A DNA stretch of 64,000 bases from Hymenobacter gelipurpurascens (GTDB lineage Bacteria > Bacteroidota > Bacteroidia > Cytophagales > Hymenobacteraceae). Every line of letters starts with the position of its first letter. Positions within the stretch are counted from its first letter, which is position 1. Under the pieces are notes generated by a model that saw nothing but the letters and a program-made list of their open reading frames with translations, made no database searches and was not told the origin of the DNA. Where the stretch lies: contig NZ_FYEW01000004.1 in NCBI RefSeq assembly GCF_900187375.1, positions 186,001 to 250,000 of the forward strand, read 5' to 3'. Below, in pieces: positions 1 through 9,056 of the stretch. A program made the position numbers and the translations under genes.

Positions 1-77
1 ATTGAACACATTTTGAAAGAATTGTGAATGCCTTCGGCGGCGCGGTAGTGGACTTTTGCTACTACTCTGCTACCGCC

Positions 78-929
78 ATGAATCCGTCACCCGCCATCGT
101 TTGCATAGGGGAATTCCTCTGGGATATGCTGCCGGCCGGCCGCCAGCCCGGCGGGGCGCCCTACCACGTGGCCGGGCAGCTGCACCGGCTGGGTCACCCT
201 ACCCAGCTCATCAGTCGGGTGGGGGAAGATGAGTTAGGGACGAAGCTGCTGACCTTGCTGCAGGACCAGGGACTCGACGGCCACCTGATCCAGCGCAGCC
301 AGACTCACCTGACGGGCGTTGTGAAAGTAAACTTCACGCCCGGCCCCCGGGTCTACAAGATTGTGGAGCCCGTGGCCTGGGACTACCTCCAGCACACCGA
401 TGAGCTGCGGGCCGCCGTGGCCGCAGCCCGCATGGTGGTGTACGGCTCCCTGGCAGCCCGCAGTGCCACCACCCGCGAGACCCTGTACCGGCTGCTGCAG
501 GTAGCCCGGTTTAAAGTGTTCGACGTGAACCTTCGCCCGCCGCACTACACCCGCACGGTGGTGAAATACCTGCTGCGGCAGGCCGATCTGGTCAAGCTTA
601 CGGAGCCGGAACTGGCCGAGATTATGGGCTGGCTAGGCCAGTCCGCTGCTGAGGCCACCGCCCTGCCCTGGCTGGCGGCCCACTTCAACCTGGAGGCCGT
701 GTGCCTAACCAAGGGCGCCGCGGGCGCTACGCTCTGGTACCGCCATGAGCTCATCAGCGCCGCCGGCCCCCCGGCCACCGCCCCTGATACGCTGGGCAGC
801 AGTGATGCCTTCCTGGCCGCCCTGCTTACCCACTGGGGCACCCACTCCGCTCAGGAATGTCTGCGGGCAGCCCTGGCCGCCCACCCAGTAAGCGTAGGCC
901 CCTCGGCTCACTTAAGCCACTATCCCTAG
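78..929 (+). CDS. PfkB-family carbohydrate kinase (fructokinase-like)
   Basis: This is a ribokinase/PfkB-fold sugar kinase that would phosphorylate a hexose in the cytoplasm with ATP. I start it at the ATG at 78 because VCIGEFLWDML, the first beta strand of the fold, begins a few residues later; an in-frame start at 24 would add an unlikely leader. The substrate-side motif (GGAPYHVAGQLHRLG, about residues 33-47) and KLTEPE are visible. The second PfkB signature reads DTLGSSDAF instead of the usual DTxGAGDxF: the catalytic Asp is kept but the anion-hole Ala-Gly is Ser-Ser. The tail after it is short, so the protein is about 283 residues against 300-330 usual for the family. It precedes susC and probably feeds sugar released by this locus into glycolysis. 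Family assignment is firm; the substrate is inferred. Confidence 0.85.
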   Translation: MNPSPAIVCIGEFLWDMLPAGRQPGGAPYHVAGQLHRLGHPTQLISRVGEDELGTKLLTLLQDQGLDGHLIQRSQTHLTGVVKVNFTPGPRVYKIVEPVAWDYLQHTDELRAAVAAARMVVYGSLAARSATTRETLYRLLQVARFKVFDVNLRPPHYTRTVVKYLLRQADLVKLTEPELAEIMGWLGQSAAEATALPWLAAHFNLEAVCLTKGAAGATLWYRHELISAAGPPATAPDTLGSSDAFLAALLTHWGTHSAQECLRAALAAHPVSVGPSAHLSHYP

Positions 930-1038
930 GCCTCCCCTGCCAGGCCATCGACGCACTTTCCCTACTGGCTGCCACGCACTACCCTGGCAGCTTCCGCATT
1001 TCCCCTAACAGTCCCACTTCACTTAATCCCCTTTTTCT

Positions 1039-4000
1039 ATGCCGACTTCATTACAATTCCCACCCGGCCTCCCCTCTCGTCGCCAAGCTTGGCTGACGGC
1101 AGTGGGCGGCGTATTGCTGTCAGGCTTCGGTGCCGCACAGCCTGCGCTGGCAGCGGCCCCTGGCACTTCCGCCTCAAACTCGTTGCTGAATGCGGTGCCC
1201 CAGACCAACGGCACAGTAAGCGGCCGCGTAGTAGACGCCAAAGGCGAAGGTCTGCCCGGCGTGACGGTACTGCTGGAAGGCACCAACCTGGGCAGCGCCA
1301 CCGATGCGACTGGTGCCTACACTATTTCCAACGTACCCGCCGGCAACTATACGCTGGTGATGTCTTCGGTAGGTTTTTCCACGACCCGCCAGGCCGTTAC
1401 GGTGGTGCAGGGCCAGCCGGCGCAGGTGAGCAGCGTTACGCTCAAGGATGATGCCCAGGCCCTGAAGGAAGTGGTAGTCGTGGGTTACGGCACCCTAAAC
1501 CGGCAGGAACTGACGACGGCCGTGGCTTCCGTAAAGTCAGAGCAGATTGAGCGTCAGCGCGTAGCGGGTTTCGACCAGGCCCTGCAGGGTCAGGTTACGG
1601 GCGTGCAGGTGACGGCTCCTTCCGGCGCGCCGGGCGCTGGCATCAATATTCAGGTGCGCGGTAACAGCTCCATTACGGGCGGCAACTCTCCGCTCTATGT
1701 AATTGACGGAGTACCCGTGCTGCCCACCTATGACCGGGAGCTGAGCATCGGCAACCAGAAGCCCAACCCACTGAACTCCATCAACCCCGCTGACATTGAG
1801 TCGATTGACGTGCTGAAGGATGGCGCGGCCGCGGCTATTTACGGCGTACGGGCTTCCAACGGTGTAGTAGTAATTACCACCAAGCGGGGCCGCACGGGCA
1901 AGCCCCAGGTGGGCTTCAACAGCTATTACGGGGTTCAGCAGATCCGCAAGAAGCTGGACGTGCTCAACGCCCGCCAGTTTGCGGCTTACTACAATGAGTC
2001 ACAGATTAATGGCGGCGCGGCCCCGCGCTTCACGGACGTAAATAACCCAGGCCCCTACGACACGGACTGGCAGGATGAGGTGTACCGTACGGCGGCCATC
2101 CAGAACTACCAGCTCAACGTGAGTGGCGGCACCGACAAAACCCATTACTACGTGGGCGGCGGTTACTTCAAGCAGGATGGTATCATCCGTAACTCGGGCT
2201 TTGACCGCTTCAACTTCAAGCTGAACTTCGATCAGCAGGCGGGAGACAAGTTCCGGGTGGGCACCAACCTGAACATGAGCCGCACCAACACCAACGGTAG
2301 CGTGCGCAGCGAGCTCGGCCTGGGCAACTCGGGTACCGTACTCGGTACGCTGGCCCAGATTCCGACCGTTCCGGTGCGAGATGCCAATGGCGCGTATGGA
2401 CTGAACCCCTACTCCCTCTCCGACAACCCCGTTGGCAACCTTCTGGAAACCAACAACAAAGCCCTGATCTATCAGGTCATCGGCAACGTGTACGGGGAGT
2501 ATGACATTGTCAAGAACCTGAAGTTTCGCACGTCTTTGGGCCTGGATTTCCGCACCCAGCTCGAAAACGAATTCATCACCCGCGACTACCCCGGCACTTC
2601 CCGGGCCGATGCTTCTACGCGCGGCAGCGGCCGTACCGGTACTACCCAGCAGGCCATCTGGCTGTGGGAAAACACGGTTACCTACAACCCCACTCTGGGG
2701 GAGAAACACAGCCTCCAGCTGTTGGCTGGCCAGTCCATCCAGGAGTCTAACCGCTTCGCTTCCAACGCCTCCGTGCGGGGCTATGCCTCCAACGCCGTTC
2801 CTTACCTGTCTGCCGGTACTGAGCGCCTGGGCACGAGCAGCTACGAGGAAGAATGGGGCCTAACCAGCTTGTTCGCCCGCGCCATCTATAGCTTTGATGA
2901 GCGCTACCTGGCTACGCTGAGCTTGCGCCGCGACGGCACCAGCCGCTTTGCCGACCACTTCGGCTACTTCCCGGCCGTTGCCCTGGGCTGGCGCATTTCC
3001 AAGGAAAGCTTCTTCCCCCAGGCGGGTTCAGTGTCTGAGCTGAAACTGCGCGGCAGCTTCGGTATTAACGGTAACCAGGAACTAGGCTACACTTACCAGA
3101 GCTTTAGCTCCTACAGCGTAGGCTCCAACTACGCGGGCTCGGCCGGCACCATTCAGGGTGGTATCCGCCCCGACCGCATCGGTAACCGCTCACTCCAGTG
3201 GGAAACGTCGCAGCAGTATGACCTAGGGGTAGACCTCGGCATGTTCAATGACCGCCTCACTCTGAATATTGATGCCTACCGCAAACGCTCCAATGACCTG
3301 CTGCTGAGCGTACCGCTGGCCCCCAGCACGGGTGCCGGAACGCTCAACATCATCCAGAACGTAGGCTCAGTAGAGAACAAGGGCCTGGAATTCGCCCTGA
3401 ACACCGTCAATGTAGAAGGTCAGAATGGCGGTTTCTCCTGGAACACCAACCTGAACCTGTCCATCAACCGCAACAAGGTGGTGGACCTGGGTACCCTGTT
3501 CAACGACCAGAATCAACTGGTTAACCGCACCATTATTAATGCCAACAGCATCACCCAAACGGGTCAGCCGCTGGGCGTATTCTACGGGCACCAGGTGCAG
3601 GGCATCTTCCAGTCGGCAGATGAAATCAAGGCGGCCCCCACGCAGCCGGGCAACCCGCAGCCAGGCGACATCCGCTTTGTGGACGTGAATGGCGATGGTC
3701 AGATCAACAACGATGACCGCAAGATCATCGGCAACCCTAACCCCAAAGCCCAGGGTGGCGTGACCAACACCTTCGCGTTTAAGGGTCTGGATTTGAGCGT
3801 ATTCTTCCAGGGCAGCTTCGGCAACGATATTTACAACGGCAACCGTCAGGCGCTGGAGTCATTGACCGGCCCGGTTAACCAGCTCACGACAGTGCTGGAC
3901 CGCTGGACGCCCACGAATACCAACACCAGCATCCCGCGGGCAGTCTTCAACGACCCTAACAACAACGGGCGCTTCTCCTCCCGCTGGATTGAAGACGGCA

Positions 4001-4242
4001 GCTACGTGCGTCTCAAGAATCTGACCCTGGGCTACACGCTCCCTGCCAGCGTGATTTCCAAAGCCCACATCAGCAGCCTGCGCCTCTACGTCAGCGGCCA
4101 GAACCTGATAACCTGGACGGACTACTCGGGCTACGACCCGGAAGTAAGTGCTGATCCGTTTTCCTCCACTGGCTTTGGACGGGACTTTGGCGTGTATCCC
4201 CAATCCCGCACCTACACTGTTGGCCTGAACGCCTCTTTCTAA
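1039..4242 (+). CDS. SusC/RagA-family TonB-linked outer membrane protein (PUL 1)
   Basis: This is the outer-membrane transporter that imports glycans together with its SusD lid, powered by TonB. It has 1067 residues. A signal peptide ends near residue 40, a carboxypeptidase-regulatory-like beta domain spans about 56-140 (GRVVDAKGEGLPGVTVLLEG), the TonB-proximal EVVVVGYG motif is at 144-151, a plug domain follows to about 290, and then a long barrel ends in an aromatic residue (Phe). The internal DIESIDVLKDGAAAAIYG motif is typical of SusC plugs. The susD partner starts 19 bases downstream, which is the classical pair. The glycan specificity cannot be read from the sequence; the enzymes downstream suggest a beta-glucan. 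Confidence 0.95.
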   Translation: MPTSLQFPPGLPSRRQAWLTAVGGVLLSGFGAAQPALAAAPGTSASNSLLNAVPQTNGTVSGRVVDAKGEGLPGVTVLLEGTNLGSATDATGAYTISNVPAGNYTLVMSSVGFSTTRQAVTVVQGQPAQVSSVTLKDDAQALKEVVVVGYGTLNRQELTTAVASVKSEQIERQRVAGFDQALQGQVTGVQVTAPSGAPGAGINIQVRGNSSITGGNSPLYVIDGVPVLPTYDRELSIGNQKPNPLNSINPADIESIDVLKDGAAAAIYGVRASNGVVVITTKRGRTGKPQVGFNSYYGVQQIRKKLDVLNARQFAAYYNESQINGGAAPRFTDVNNPGPYDTDWQDEVYRTAAIQNYQLNVSGGTDKTHYYVGGGYFKQDGIIRNSGFDRFNFKLNFDQQAGDKFRVGTNLNMSRTNTNGSVRSELGLGNSGTVLGTLAQIPTVPVRDANGAYGLNPYSLSDNPVGNLLETNNKALIYQVIGNVYGEYDIVKNLKFRTSLGLDFRTQLENEFITRDYPGTSRADASTRGSGRTGTTQQAIWLWENTVTYNPTLGEKHSLQLLAGQSIQESNRFASNASVRGYASNAVPYLSAGTERLGTSSYEEEWGLTSLFARAIYSFDERYLATLSLRRDGTSRFADHFGYFPAVALGWRISKESFFPQAGSVSELKLRGSFGINGNQELGYTYQSFSSYSVGSNYAGSAGTIQGGIRPDRIGNRSLQWETSQQYDLGVDLGMFNDRLTLNIDAYRKRSNDLLLSVPLAPSTGAGTLNIIQNVGSVENKGLEFALNTVNVEGQNGGFSWNTNLNLSINRNKVVDLGTLFNDQNQLVNRTIINANSITQTGQPLGVFYGHQVQGIFQSADEIKAAPTQPGNPQPGDIRFVDVNGDGQINNDDRKIIGNPNPKAQGGVTNTFAFKGLDLSVFFQGSFGNDIYNGNRQALESLTGPVNQLTTVLDRWTPTNTNTSIPRAVFNDPNNNGRFSSRWIEDGSYVRLKNLTLGYTLPASVISKAHISSLRLYVSGQNLITWTDYSGYDPEVSADPFSSTGFGRDFGVYPQSRTYTVGLNASF

Positions 4243-4261
4243 GCTGAGCCTGACCCATCCC

Positions 4262-5743
4262 ATGAAAAAGATATTAATCCCCGTTTTCGCACTCGCCTTC
4301 CTGGCTAGCTGCGATGTACTTGATAAGCAGCCGCTTCCCACGATTGCCCCCGAGAACTTCTTCCAAAGCGCCGACGACGCCGAAGCAGCCCTCACGGCGG
4401 CCTACGATGCCCTCCAGGCCACTGGCCTGTACAGCCAGGATCTGGTGGTAGTAGGTGAGATGCCCTCCGATAACTGCACCAGCATCAACGGCGACGTGAC
4501 GACCCTGGACCGCATCAACTGGACCCCCACCACCAGTCAGGTGGGCAACATCTGGCGCGACTCCTACGTGGGCATCAACCGGGCCAATGCCGTGCTCAAG
4601 TACGTGCCCAACGTATCGATGGCCGCCGACCGCAAAAACCAGATTCTGGGGGAGGCCTACTTCCTGCGGGCGCTGCATTATTACAACCTGGTGAAGCTGT
4701 ATGGCGCGGTGCCCCTGCGCCTGGAGCCCACGGAAAGCGGGGAACAGTCGGTGGTAGCCCTGCCGCGCACCTCTGTTGAAACCGTGTATGCCCAGATTGC
4801 AACGGATCTGACGACGGCCGATGGCCTAGCGCCCGCTACCAACCCCAACCGCATTACCAAAGGCGCGGTAAACGCTCTGTTGGCTAAGGTGTACCTGACC
4901 CAGCGCCAGTGGGCACAGGCCGTAACGGCGGCCAACAAGGTCATTACCGGTGGTACCTACTCGCTGCTCGCTAACTTCAAAGGATTGTATCCGGCGGAAA
5001 ACAAAGCCCCTGAAACCATTCTGGAGGTGCAGAACCAGGGCAACGCAGACGGCAACAACATCCTGCCCGATTTGCTGCTGCCTTCTCCTCCGGCCACATA
5101 CTCGTTCCCGAAGTTCAACATTCCAACGGCCGAGCTGATCCAGTTCGCCGATACGTCTTCCTTCCTGGCGGGAGGAGTACGCAAGCCGAACGTGGATAAG
5201 CGCTGGACGCTCATTGGCCGCACCAACGCCGGCAAGGACTACGCTAGCTTCGTGAATGGCATCAACAGCAACCCCAACGATGCGGGTCCTTTCGTGTATA
5301 AATGGCCCGGCGCTCCGAATGCCTTCAACAGCCCCGATAACACTTACATCCTGCGCTACGCCGACGTGCTGCTGATGTATGCCGAAGCTGCCAACGAACA
5401 AGGTGGGCCATCTGCCGACGTGTTAGCTAAGCTGAACCTGGTGCGTACGCGGGCCGGCTTGCTGCCACTCACCGCCGCCTCGCCCCAGTATGCCACCAAG
5501 AAGGCTATGCGGGATGAGATTGACCGTCAGCGCCGCCTGGAGCTGGCCTTCGAAGGGGAGCGTTGGTACGATTTGCTCCGCTACGCCCGCCATAATCAGG
5601 TAGAGCCCGGTGCGCACACCGTTACGGCCCTGAACCTGATTCAGGAAAAGCTCAACCGTGCTGATGTCAACTATTTGCTGTTCCCGTTGCCGCAGTCGGA
5701 AATCAACAACAACGCCCAGCTGCAGCAAAACCCTGGTTATTAG
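4262..5743 (+). CDS. SusD/RagB-family nutrient-binding outer membrane lipoprotein (PUL 1)
   Basis: This is the surface-exposed glycan-binding lipoprotein partner of the SusC just upstream. It has 493 residues with a lipoprotein signal (lipobox LASC, Cys at residue 17), the N-terminal SusD-like region (APENFFQSADDAEAALTAAYD), TPR-like helices (AYFLRALHYYNLVKLYG) and the C-terminal SusD domain. It ends in the typical LQQNPGY tail seen in RagB/SusD proteins. It lies 19 bases after susC, so the two are cotranscribed. A terminator-like hairpin follows the stop codon. Confidence 0.95.
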   Translation: MKKILIPVFALAFLASCDVLDKQPLPTIAPENFFQSADDAEAALTAAYDALQATGLYSQDLVVVGEMPSDNCTSINGDVTTLDRINWTPTTSQVGNIWRDSYVGINRANAVLKYVPNVSMAADRKNQILGEAYFLRALHYYNLVKLYGAVPLRLEPTESGEQSVVALPRTSVETVYAQIATDLTTADGLAPATNPNRITKGAVNALLAKVYLTQRQWAQAVTAANKVITGGTYSLLANFKGLYPAENKAPETILEVQNQGNADGNNILPDLLLPSPPATYSFPKFNIPTAELIQFADTSSFLAGGVRKPNVDKRWTLIGRTNAGKDYASFVNGINSNPNDAGPFVYKWPGAPNAFNSPDNTYILRYADVLLMYAEAANEQGGPSADVLAKLNLVRTRAGLLPLTAASPQYATKKAMRDEIDRQRRLELAFEGERWYDLLRYARHNQVEPGAHTVTALNLIQEKLNRADVNYLLFPLPQSEINNNAQLQQNPGY

Positions 5744-5750
5744 GCTTACC

Positions 5751-5786
5751 CCCCAGCCGGGCAATGCCCATACTGCCGGGCTGGGG
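5751..5786 (+). terminator. Terminator-like hairpin after susD (PUL 1)
   Basis: Left arm 5751-5763 and right arm 5774-5786 are 13-bp inverted repeats with one mismatch around a 10-nt loop, starting 7 bases after the susD stop. No T-tract follows, so it may attenuate or protect the 3' end rather than stop transcription fully. The rest of the gap to 6100 (about 310 bases) shows no gene or other clear signal. Confidence 0.5.
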
Positions 5787-6100
5787 CACCAAGTGCATGT
5801 GAGCAGGCCTAGGCACGGCGGAGAACCTTTCTTCTGTGCTTAGGCAAGCTTAGCGGCAGGTTTTACAGCCCAAAGGAATTGAATAACTGCTGTTCGATTC
5901 CCGCCAGAAAGTAAAAGACTCCGCATCCTCCCGTGGGATTCTGCTAGACCCATTGGGACCCCGGGCCGGCTTTGTTTTAGGGGAGCAAGCCGGCCCACTT
6001 GGGGCTCAGCCCCTGCTGCCGAAGATCTGGCAACGCCTTCCAGAATTGCCCTTTCACGGCAGTTTCATCCTCTCTTATCCTTCGACTTCTCTTGTCATTT

Positions 6101-7366
6101 ATGGCTGCCCCTATTTCCGCATCTACCTTACCCCGGCCTGAGGCCCTTACCGAAGGAGAGCAAAGCCCGCGCTATACCTCGGCGCTGGCTTCGCTGACGG
6201 TCTTGTTCTTCATGATGGGATTTATTACCTGTCTCAACGACATCCTGATTCCGTATCTGAAGGCTATTTTCAGCCTTTCCTATACCCAAGCCAACTTCAT
6301 CAATCTCTGCTTCTTCGGAGCCTACTTCGTGATGGGCATCCCGGCGGGGAAGCTGGTGCAGCGCATTGGCTACAAGGGCGGCATGCTGGTCGGCTTTCTG
6401 GTGGCCGCGCTTGGCGCCTTCCTCTTCTACCCCGCCGCCGACAGCCGCTCCTATGGTTTGTTCCTGGGCGCCCTCTTCGTGCTGGCTACGGGCGTAGTCC
6501 TGCTGCAGGTGGCCGGCAACCCCTACGTTTCTATTCTGGGCCCGGCGCGCTCGGCCCCGGCCCGCCTTACGCTCACGCAGGCCTTCAACTCCCTGGGTAC
6601 CACCGTGGCCCCGCTGCTGGGCACTGCTTTCATTCTCTCCAACCTGCCCGATCTGGAATCTACGTCAGCAGCGGCCATTGACGTGCGGGCCGTGCAGGTA
6701 CCGTACCTGGGCATAGGCGTGGTCCTGCTGGTGATTAGCGTGCTGCTAGGCCTGTTGAAGCTGCCCAAAATCATTCATGCCCAAACTGAGCACGACCCGG
6801 GTCGCCGGGCCTGGCATTACCGCCACCTGGTGTATGGCGTGCTGGGCATCTTTGCCTACGTGGGCGGCGAGGTCGCCATTGGCTCGCACATTGTAAGCTA
6901 CCTGCACCTGCCTGATATTATGAGCCTGACGCCGAAAGCTGCCGGCAAGATGGTTTCCTACTACTGGGGCGGGGCCATGGTGGGCCGCTTTATCGGGGCT
7001 TACCTGCTCAACAAGTTCAACCCCGGCCGCCTGCTGGCTTTCAATGCCATTGGGGCCGTAGTGCTGGTGCTCATCTCGATTAATACGAGCGGCGAGGTGG
7101 CCATGTGGAGCTTGCTGGCCGTGGGCCTGATGAACTCGATCATGTTCGCCACCATCTTCACGCTGGCCGTGGCGGGCCTGGGGCGCCACACCGAGGAGGC
7201 CTCGGGCCTGCTCAACGTGGGTATTGTGGGCGGGGCCCTGGTGCCGTTGCTCTTCGGGCTGGTGGCCGACGCCAGCTCCTTGCGCTGGGCGTTTGTACTG
7301 CCGTTGCTGTGCTACGCCTACATCTTCTGGTATGGCCTACGGGGCCACCGCCCCCAACCGGCCTAG
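6101..7366 (+). CDS. FucP/GluP-type sugar:proton symporter (MFS)
   Basis: This is an inner-membrane major facilitator of the fucose/glucose-galactose permease family and would import the mono- or disaccharide released by this locus. From the ATG at 6101 it has 421 residues with about 12 hydrophobic helices. The first helix carries the family-typical FFMMGFITCLNDILIPYLKA, followed by NLCFFGAYFVMGIPAGKL and the AGNPYVSILG motif. An upstream in-frame start at 5999 would add a non-conserved leader, so I reject it. The last codon and stop read GCC TAG within the recurring GGCCTAG motif. It follows the susCD pair and precedes the hydrolases, which fits sugar uptake by the same pathway. Confidence 0.9.
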   Translation: MAAPISASTLPRPEALTEGEQSPRYTSALASLTVLFFMMGFITCLNDILIPYLKAIFSLSYTQANFINLCFFGAYFVMGIPAGKLVQRIGYKGGMLVGFLVAALGAFLFYPAADSRSYGLFLGALFVLATGVVLLQVAGNPYVSILGPARSAPARLTLTQAFNSLGTTVAPLLGTAFILSNLPDLESTSAAAIDVRAVQVPYLGIGVVLLVISVLLGLLKLPKIIHAQTEHDPGRRAWHYRHLVYGVLGIFAYVGGEVAIGSHIVSYLHLPDIMSLTPKAAGKMVSYYWGGAMVGRFIGAYLLNKFNPGRLLAFNAIGAVVLVLISINTSGEVAMWSLLAVGLMNSIMFATIFTLAVAGLGRHTEEASGLLNVGIVGGALVPLLFGLVADASSLRWAFVLPLLCYAYIFWYGLRGHRPQPA

Positions 7367-7428
7367 CCGGCTCGTAGCTCTCTATATCCGGCTTACCTCT
7401 AGGCCACTCCTCTTACCACCCGTTCTGC

Positions 7429-8865
7429 ATGTCCTTCTTTCCCAAACCTACTCTCTCCCTGGCCCTGCTGCTTAGCCTCGGGCTGGGCACCAGCTGCCAG
7501 CGGCTGCCCCAGGCGGGCACTTCAGCAGCAGCCGTTAAAAAAGGCACCGCCGCTTTCTGGCTCACCAACCCCGACAAATCAGCCCTGTTTCAAGCTCAAA
7601 CGGCCCCCGCCTGGACCACCAGCGCCGCCACGGGTACCGTTATTGAGGTAGATGACAAGCAGACGTTCCAGACCATTGATGGGTTTGGCTACTGCCTCAC
7701 GGGCGGCAGCGCCGAGCTGCTGCACGCCATGAGCCCGGCTGCGCGGGCGTCAATCCTGAAGGAGTTGTTCGCCACCGATGGCAACAATATCGGGGTGAGC
7801 TACCTGCGCCTGAGCATCGGCGCTTCCGACCTGGACGCCACGGTGTTCAGCTACGACGACCTGCCCGAGGGCCAGACCGACCCGACGCTGGCCAAGTTCA
7901 GCCTGGCGCCCGATAAGCCGCACCTGATTCCGGTGCTCAAGGAGATTCTGGCCATCAACCCCAGCATCAAAATTCTCGGGTCGCCCTGGTCGCCGCCCAC
8001 TTGGATGAAGACCAACGGCAACTCCAAAGGGGGCTCCCTCAAGCCGGAGTTTTACGAAGCCTACGCCCGTTACTTTGCCAAGTACATCCAGGGCATGAAG
8101 GCCGAGGGCATTCGCATTGATGCCATCACGGTGCAGAACGAGCCCCTGCACCCCGGCAACAACCCCAGCCTGCTCATGCTGGCCGAGCAGCAGGCCGAAT
8201 TCGTGAAGAAAAACCTGGGACCGACGTTCAAGAAGGAGAAGATCGACACGAAAATCATCGTCTACGACCACAACGCCGACCGGCCCGATTACCCCCTGAC
8301 TATCCTGGGTGACCCCGAGGCCAAGCAGTACGTGGATGGCTCGGCGTTCCACCTCTACGCCGGCCCTATTGAGGCCCTGAGCAAGGTGCACGATGCACAC
8401 CCCGACAAAAACGTGTACTTCACGGAGCAGTGGGTGGGCTCGAAGAGTGCTTTTGCCGAAAACCTGCCCTGGCACGTGCGCACCCTCATTATCGGCGGCA
8501 CTCGCAACTGGGCCCGCACCGTGCTGGAATGGAACCTGGCCGCCGACCCCCAGCAGAACCCCCACACGCCGGGCGGCTGCACCGAATGCCGCGGCGCCCT
8601 CACCCTGGCCGGCGACCAGGTGACGCGCGAGGATGCCTACTACATCATTGCCCACGCCAGCAAATTTGTGCGGCCCGGCTCGGTGCGCATCGGCTCCACT
8701 ACTTCCGAGACGCTGCCCAACGTGGCCTACAAAACGCCCAGCGGCCAGCGCGTAGTGATTGTGCAGAACAACTCGAAAGAGCCGCAGTCCTTTAGCCTGC
8801 GCTACGAGGGCAAAACCCTCAGCACCAGCCTCAAGGCCGGAGCGGCCGGCACTTACGTGTGGTAA
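7429..8865 (+). CDS. GH30-family glycoside hydrolase lipoprotein (likely beta-1,6-glucanase type)
   Basis: This is a retaining GH30 hydrolase anchored as a lipoprotein (lipobox LGTSC near residue 23), 478 residues. QTFQTIDGFGYCLTGGSA marks the N-terminal strand of the barrel, GSPWSPPTWMKTN is the family signature, Glu238 in TVQNEP is the acid/base and Glu333 in YFTEQW is the nucleophile. A C-terminal beta domain (about 400-478, RIGSTTSETLPNVAYKTPSGQ) completes the fold. It closely resembles the protein at 11350-12804, so the two arose by duplication. In Bacteroides, GH30_3 enzymes of this form cleave beta-1,6-glucan. That specificity is inference here; glucosylceramidase-like activity on other beta-glucosides is the alternative. 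Confidence 0.88.
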   Translation: MSFFPKPTLSLALLLSLGLGTSCQRLPQAGTSAAAVKKGTAAFWLTNPDKSALFQAQTAPAWTTSAATGTVIEVDDKQTFQTIDGFGYCLTGGSAELLHAMSPAARASILKELFATDGNNIGVSYLRLSIGASDLDATVFSYDDLPEGQTDPTLAKFSLAPDKPHLIPVLKEILAINPSIKILGSPWSPPTWMKTNGNSKGGSLKPEFYEAYARYFAKYIQGMKAEGIRIDAITVQNEPLHPGNNPSLLMLAEQQAEFVKKNLGPTFKKEKIDTKIIVYDHNADRPDYPLTILGDPEAKQYVDGSAFHLYAGPIEALSKVHDAHPDKNVYFTEQWVGSKSAFAENLPWHVRTLIIGGTRNWARTVLEWNLAADPQQNPHTPGGCTECRGALTLAGDQVTREDAYYIIAHASKFVRPGSVRIGSTTSETLPNVAYKTPSGQRVVIVQNNSKEPQSFSLRYEGKTLSTSLKAGAAGTYVW

Positions 8866-8876
8866 CCCCTTTTTTC

Positions 8877-8911
8877 CTCCGCCTGCTAGTGGCCTAGCAG
8901 GCGGAGTTTTT
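8877..8911 (+). terminator. Rho-independent terminator after the first GH30
   Basis: A perfect 13-bp stem (8877-8889 with 8894-8906) around a 4-nt loop is followed by five T residues. The loop and right arm contain the recurring GGCCTAG motif. It begins 11 bases after the GH30 stop and would separate it from the GH5 gene. Confidence 0.85.
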
Positions 8912-9056
8912 ACCAGCTGACCTGATTACCCGCTTGCTGCTTTCCAGCGGCCGGCACCCTCGCTCTCCAGCGGAGACACCTACTCCGCTCCCCCTGACTT
9001 TCCGGCTCCCAAGGCCTGTTGGTACTTTTTTCTTTCCACAACCAAATCCCACCATT

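Noticed and set aside
857-1096. Frameshift extension of the PfkB kinase in another frame
   Set aside because: The alternative frame has no similarity to a PfkB C-terminus.
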